15,847 bases of DNA from an uncultured bacterium (GTDB lineage: Bacteria; Planctomycetota; Phycisphaerae; Phycisphaerales; SM1A02): assembly GCA_903918555.1 (NCBI GenBank), contig CAIXEV010000265.1, positions 1 to 15,847 of the forward strand. The letters run 5' to 3'. The position numbers and the translations under genes were made by a program. Numbering within the stretch: the first letter of the stretch is position 1; each line of letters starts with the position of its first letter. The notes beneath the pieces are model-generated. The model ran no database searches and had not been told where the DNA came from. It worked only from the letters and a program-made list of their open reading frames with translations. Below are positions 13,709 to 15,847 of the stretch, piece after piece.

Positions 13709-14443
13709 TCAGTCGAATTCGTCGCCGCGGAAGGTCGACGCGAGATACGCATCGCGGACGCCCTGGTCGTTGATGATCTCGCGCGGGGTTCCTTCGCGCA
13801 GGTTGCGGCCTTCATGGATGATGTAGGCGCGGTCGCAGATGCGCAGCGTCTGCTGCACATTGTGGTCGGTCACGAGCATCGCGATGCCGTCGTCGGCGAG
13901 CCGGCGCACCTCGGCCTGCAGCTCCTCGACCGTGTGCGGGTCGACCGCCGCGAAAGGCTCGTCGAGCAGCATCAGCTTCGGGCGCGTCACGAGCGCGCGC
14001 GCGATCTCGAGGCGGCGTCGCTCGCCGCCGGAGCAGGTGCGCGCCTCGTCCTTCGCCTTGTGCAGGAGACCGAACTGCTCGAGCAGCTCGTGCGCGCGGC
14101 GCTTGCGCTGCGGCCGCGCGAGCGCCTGCGTCTCGAGGATCGCGAGCAGGTTCTCCTCGCACGAGAGGCGCTGGAAGACGCTCGGCTCCTGCGAGAGGTA
14201 GCCCATGCCCGCGAGCGCGTGGCGGTACATCGGCTCGCGCGTGACATCGTTGCCGGCGAAGCGGACGCTGCCGCCCTCGGGCGTGATCATGCCGATCACC
14301 ATGCGGAACGAAGTCGTCTTGCCGGCGCCGTTGCGGCCGAGCAGGCCGACGACTTCGCCGGCGTTGACATCGAAGCTCACGCCATCGACGACGCGTCGAC
14401 CGTTGTAGGCCTTGAGGAGACTGCGGGCTTCGAGAAGCGGCAC
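13709..14443 (-). CDS. lptB: LPS export ABC transporter ATP-binding protein
   Basis: A 244-residue ABC ATPase matching LptB, which powers LPS transport from the inner membrane across the periplasm with LptFG. Walker A is GRNGAGKT (36-43), Q-loop Q84 in YLSQEPSVF, signature CSGGERRRLEIARAL (137-151, Cys in place of the usual Leu), Walker B LMLLDEPFA (158-166) and the H-switch H194 in VTDHN. The GMGYLSQEPSVFQRL and DHNVQQTLRICDRAYI blocks are specific to LptB rather than other ABC ATPases. The start is GTG at 14441-14443; a TACACT element ends 6 bases ahead and no Shine-Dalgarno sequence is visible, so the message may be leaderless. LptF/G partners are not in the window. The PEGA lipoprotein gene follows by 10 bases. 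Confidence 0.93.
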   Translation of the reverse strand: MPLLEARSLLKAYNGRRVVDGVSFDVNAGEVVGLLGRNGAGKTTSFRMVIGMITPEGGSVRFAGNDVTREPMYRHALAGMGYLSQEPSVFQRLSCEENLLAILETQALARPQRKRRAHELLEQFGLLHKAKDEARTCSGGERRRLEIARALVTRPKLMLLDEPFAAVDPHTVEELQAEVRRLADDGIAMLVTDHNVQQTLRICDRAYIIHEGRNLREGTPREIINDQGVRDAYLASTFRGDEFD

Positions 14444-14449
14444 GCCCGC

Positions 14450-14455
14450 AGTGTA
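14450..14455 (-). promoter_or_regulatory. -10 element of lptB, leaderless start
   Basis: TACACT on the minus strand, four of six -10 consensus matches, ends exactly 6 bases before the GTG start of lptB, the distance expected when transcription begins at the start codon. The -35 region is weak. Confidence 0.4.
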
Positions 14456-14465
14456 GCGGCTCGAT

Positions 14466-14993
14466 TCACGGGACCGCCCGCAGGATCGCGGGGTAGCGGA
14501 ACAGCTCGCCGCTTCCGCCCGCGACCGCGCCGCGCACGAGCGAGACGAGCTGCACCGGCACCCACGCGAGGAGCACCACCCACCCCAGGCACGGCACGCA
14601 GAGCAGGATGAGCAAGGTCAGGATCGCGTTGACCACCTCGCGGCCGTGGTCGTCGATCAGGGGCGAGCGACTTCGGAACGCAAGCCACAGGACAAGCGGA
14701 ATCAGGGGCGCAGCCGGACCAAGCACCGCCGCGAGGATCGGCCACATGTGCATCGACGCGGCCACCACGCGGTCGACCTCGCCGGCCTCGGCGTCGCGCA
14801 CGCGTCCGTCGGGCGTGAGGCGCCAGCGCTCGACGAGGGCGCGCGTGGGCTCGAGCGCGCGGGCGACGGCGGCCGTGCGCGAGCGCTCTCCGCGCGAGAG
14901 GTCGAGCTCGGGGACAACCTTGAGCCCATCCGCCGGCTTGGCGGGGTCCGGGTTCTGCGAGGGTTCGGGGGAGCCGGGGTCAGTCTCTGCCAT
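14466..14993 (-). CDS. DUF4870 family membrane protein
   Basis: A 175-residue protein with a soluble N-terminal part (1-80, disordered Pro/Asp start then an Arg-rich helix) and a C-terminal DUF4870 domain. The domain shows the pattern seen in this family: a helix MHMWPILAAVLGPAAPLIPLV (81-101), a polar turn (SRSPLIDDHGREVVNAI, about 108-124) with the conserved DDHGREV and N, a second long hydrophobic segment (124-150) and the GELFRYPAI ending. It is thus probably a two- to three-helix inner-membrane protein. Its function is not known. The start ATG 14993 lies 14 bases inside the end of the upstream corC-like gene, an overlap that points to translational coupling. The stop lies 22 bases before the lptB start. 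Confidence 0.8.
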   Translation of the reverse strand: MAETDPGSPEPSQNPDPAKPADGLKVVPELDLSRGERSRTAAVARALEPTRALVERWRLTPDGRVRDAEAGEVDRVVAASMHMWPILAAVLGPAAPLIPLVLWLAFRSRSPLIDDHGREVVNAILTLLILLCVPCLGWVVLLAWVPVQLVSLVRGAVAGGSGELFRYPAILRAVP

Positions 14994-15847
14994 CGGAACG
15001 GGACGGTTCGTTGGGGAAACGCCGGCGCTCGCTTTCGCTGCGGCCGTGGTCGGACGCGCGATCAGGGGATTCGGGCTGCTCGGCACCGCCGTCGACACCG
15101 TCCGGATCGGAGGCGTCGGCGCGCGCATCGGCGTCGTCGGACTCCTCGCGCCTGCGGTCCGCCTGTTCGGCCGCGCCACGCAGCTCGATGGCGACCCGGT
15201 CGATGCGCGTCGGGCTCGCCTCGAGCACCTCGAACACCGCCTCGGGGGTCTCGTCGCGCTCCCCCGCTTCCGGAACGCGTCCGAAACGGTCGAGCAGGAA
15301 GCCGGCGACGGTGTCGTAGTCGGCGTCCTCGGGGAGCGACAGCCCGAGGCGCTCGTTCACCTCGGCGATGGCGACGCGGCCGTCGGCGGTGTAGCGGCTC
15401 GAGTCGACGCGCAGCATGATGGGCGGGACCTCGTCGTGCGGCTCGTGCTCGTCGTGGATCTCGCCCACGATCTCCTCGAGGACATCCTCGATGGTGCAGA
15501 GGCCCGAGGTGCCGCCGTACTCGTCGACGACGACGGCCATGTGCACCTCGCTCACCTGGAAGTCGCGCAGGAGCTCGCCGATCGGCTTCGTCTCCGGCAC
15601 GCGCAGCGGCTCGCGCAGGACCGAGCGCAGCGAGATCCCGTCGGCGCTCTCGCCGAAGTAGCGCACGAGGTCGCGCACATAGAGGATGCCGACGATGGTG
15701 TCGAGGCTCTCGGCGTAGACGGGGATGCGCGAGTGGCCGATGGCGGCGATCTTCTCGCGGATCGCGGCGAGGCCGTCGGTGACCTCGATCGCCTCGATGT
15801 CGGTGCGCGGCGTCATCACGCTCGCGACCGTCGTCTGGCCGAACACC
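14980..15847 (-). CDS. CorC/HlyC-type CBS protein (partial)
   Basis: The C-terminal 289 codons or so of a gene that begins beyond the right edge. It opens in the linker VFGQTTVASVMTPRTDIEAI, so the N-terminal DUF21 membrane domain, if present, is outside. Two CBS repeats follow (IREKIAAIGHSRIPVYAESL with DTIVGILYVRDLV, then IGELLRDFQVSEVHMAVVVD with EYGGTSGLCTIEDVLEEIVG), then a CorC_HlyC domain (about 145-220: RYTADGRVAIAEVNERLGLS, YDTVAGFLLDRFGRVPEAGE, then RIDRVAIELR) with the expected order. This family (CNNM/CorC/hemolysin C-like) is tied to Mg2+ and Co2+ efflux or resistance. The last 60 residues (AEQADRRREESDDADARADA onwards) are an unusual acidic and Arg/Ser-rich disordered tail. It overlaps the DUF4870 gene by 14 bases. 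Confidence 0.9.
   Translation of the reverse strand, partial: VFGQTTVASVMTPRTDIEAIEVTDGLAAIREKIAAIGHSRIPVYAESLDTIVGILYVRDLVRYFGESADGISLRSVLREPLRVPETKPIGELLRDFQVSEVHMAVVVDEYGGTSGLCTIEDVLEEIVGEIHDEHEPHDEVPPIMLRVDSSRYTADGRVAIAEVNERLGLSLPEDADYDTVAGFLLDRFGRVPEAGERDETPEAVFEVLEASPTRIDRVAIELRGAAEQADRRREESDDADARADASDPDGVDGGAEQPESPDRASDHGRSESERRRFPNEPSRSDGRD

Overview
This is a chromosomal window from a GC-rich (roughly two-thirds GC) Gram-negative bacterium. The Gram-negative call rests on an LptB transport ATPase, a lipid A-type (LpxL/HtrB) acyltransferase, a PagL-like outer-membrane deacylase and two acidic-polysaccharide/sugar-nucleotide enzymes. The mix of single-gene transcripts, FIST, DUF4870, FkbM and coiled-coil proteins reminds me of Planctomycetota (Phycisphaerae-like), but that placement is inference; no rRNA or other marker beyond ribosomal protein S20 is present. 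No tRNA, CRISPR array, insertion sequence or phage gene was seen, so this looks like ordinary chromosome.

Layout. 1-1772 is a minus-strand run: an MgtE-like magnesium transporter cut by the left edge, a CPBP membrane protease, and rpsT (S20). 2015-7613 is a plus-strand run: a FIST-domain protein, a membrane-anchored coiled-coil protein with a BRCT-like end, a lipid A acyltransferase, a stand-alone response-regulator receiver, and three small proteins of unknown function. 7626-10014 is minus: an FkbM methyltransferase and a FlaA1/CapD-type sugar-nucleotide dehydratase lacking its usual membrane domain. galE (plus, 10433-11455) is divergent from these across a 418-base gap with several inverted repeats. 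11481-12720 is a minus pair: a PagL-like barrel and a MutT-type Nudix hydrolase. 12721-13116 has no protein gene but carries a plus-strand promoter and a strong intrinsic terminator that together frame a probable structured small RNA. 13117-15847 is a minus run: PEGA lipoprotein, lptB, DUF4870 membrane protein, and a CorC/HlyC-type CBS protein cut by the right edge.

Functional theme: cell-envelope building (LptB, LpxL-type acyltransferase, PagL-like deacylase, GalE, FlaA1-type dehydratase, FkbM methyltransferase) plus divalent-cation homeostasis at both ends (MgtE, CorC).

The two signals I rate highest are not protein genes. First, the palindromic tetranucleotide ACGT appears nowhere in the window on my reading, although about 45 copies would be expected by base composition; Asp, Asn, Tyr and His codons before Val switch to the T-ending form (GAT, AAT, TAT, CAT) in every case I examined. 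Second, 12827-13050 looks like an unannotated non-coding RNA gene on the strand opposite to both neighbours.
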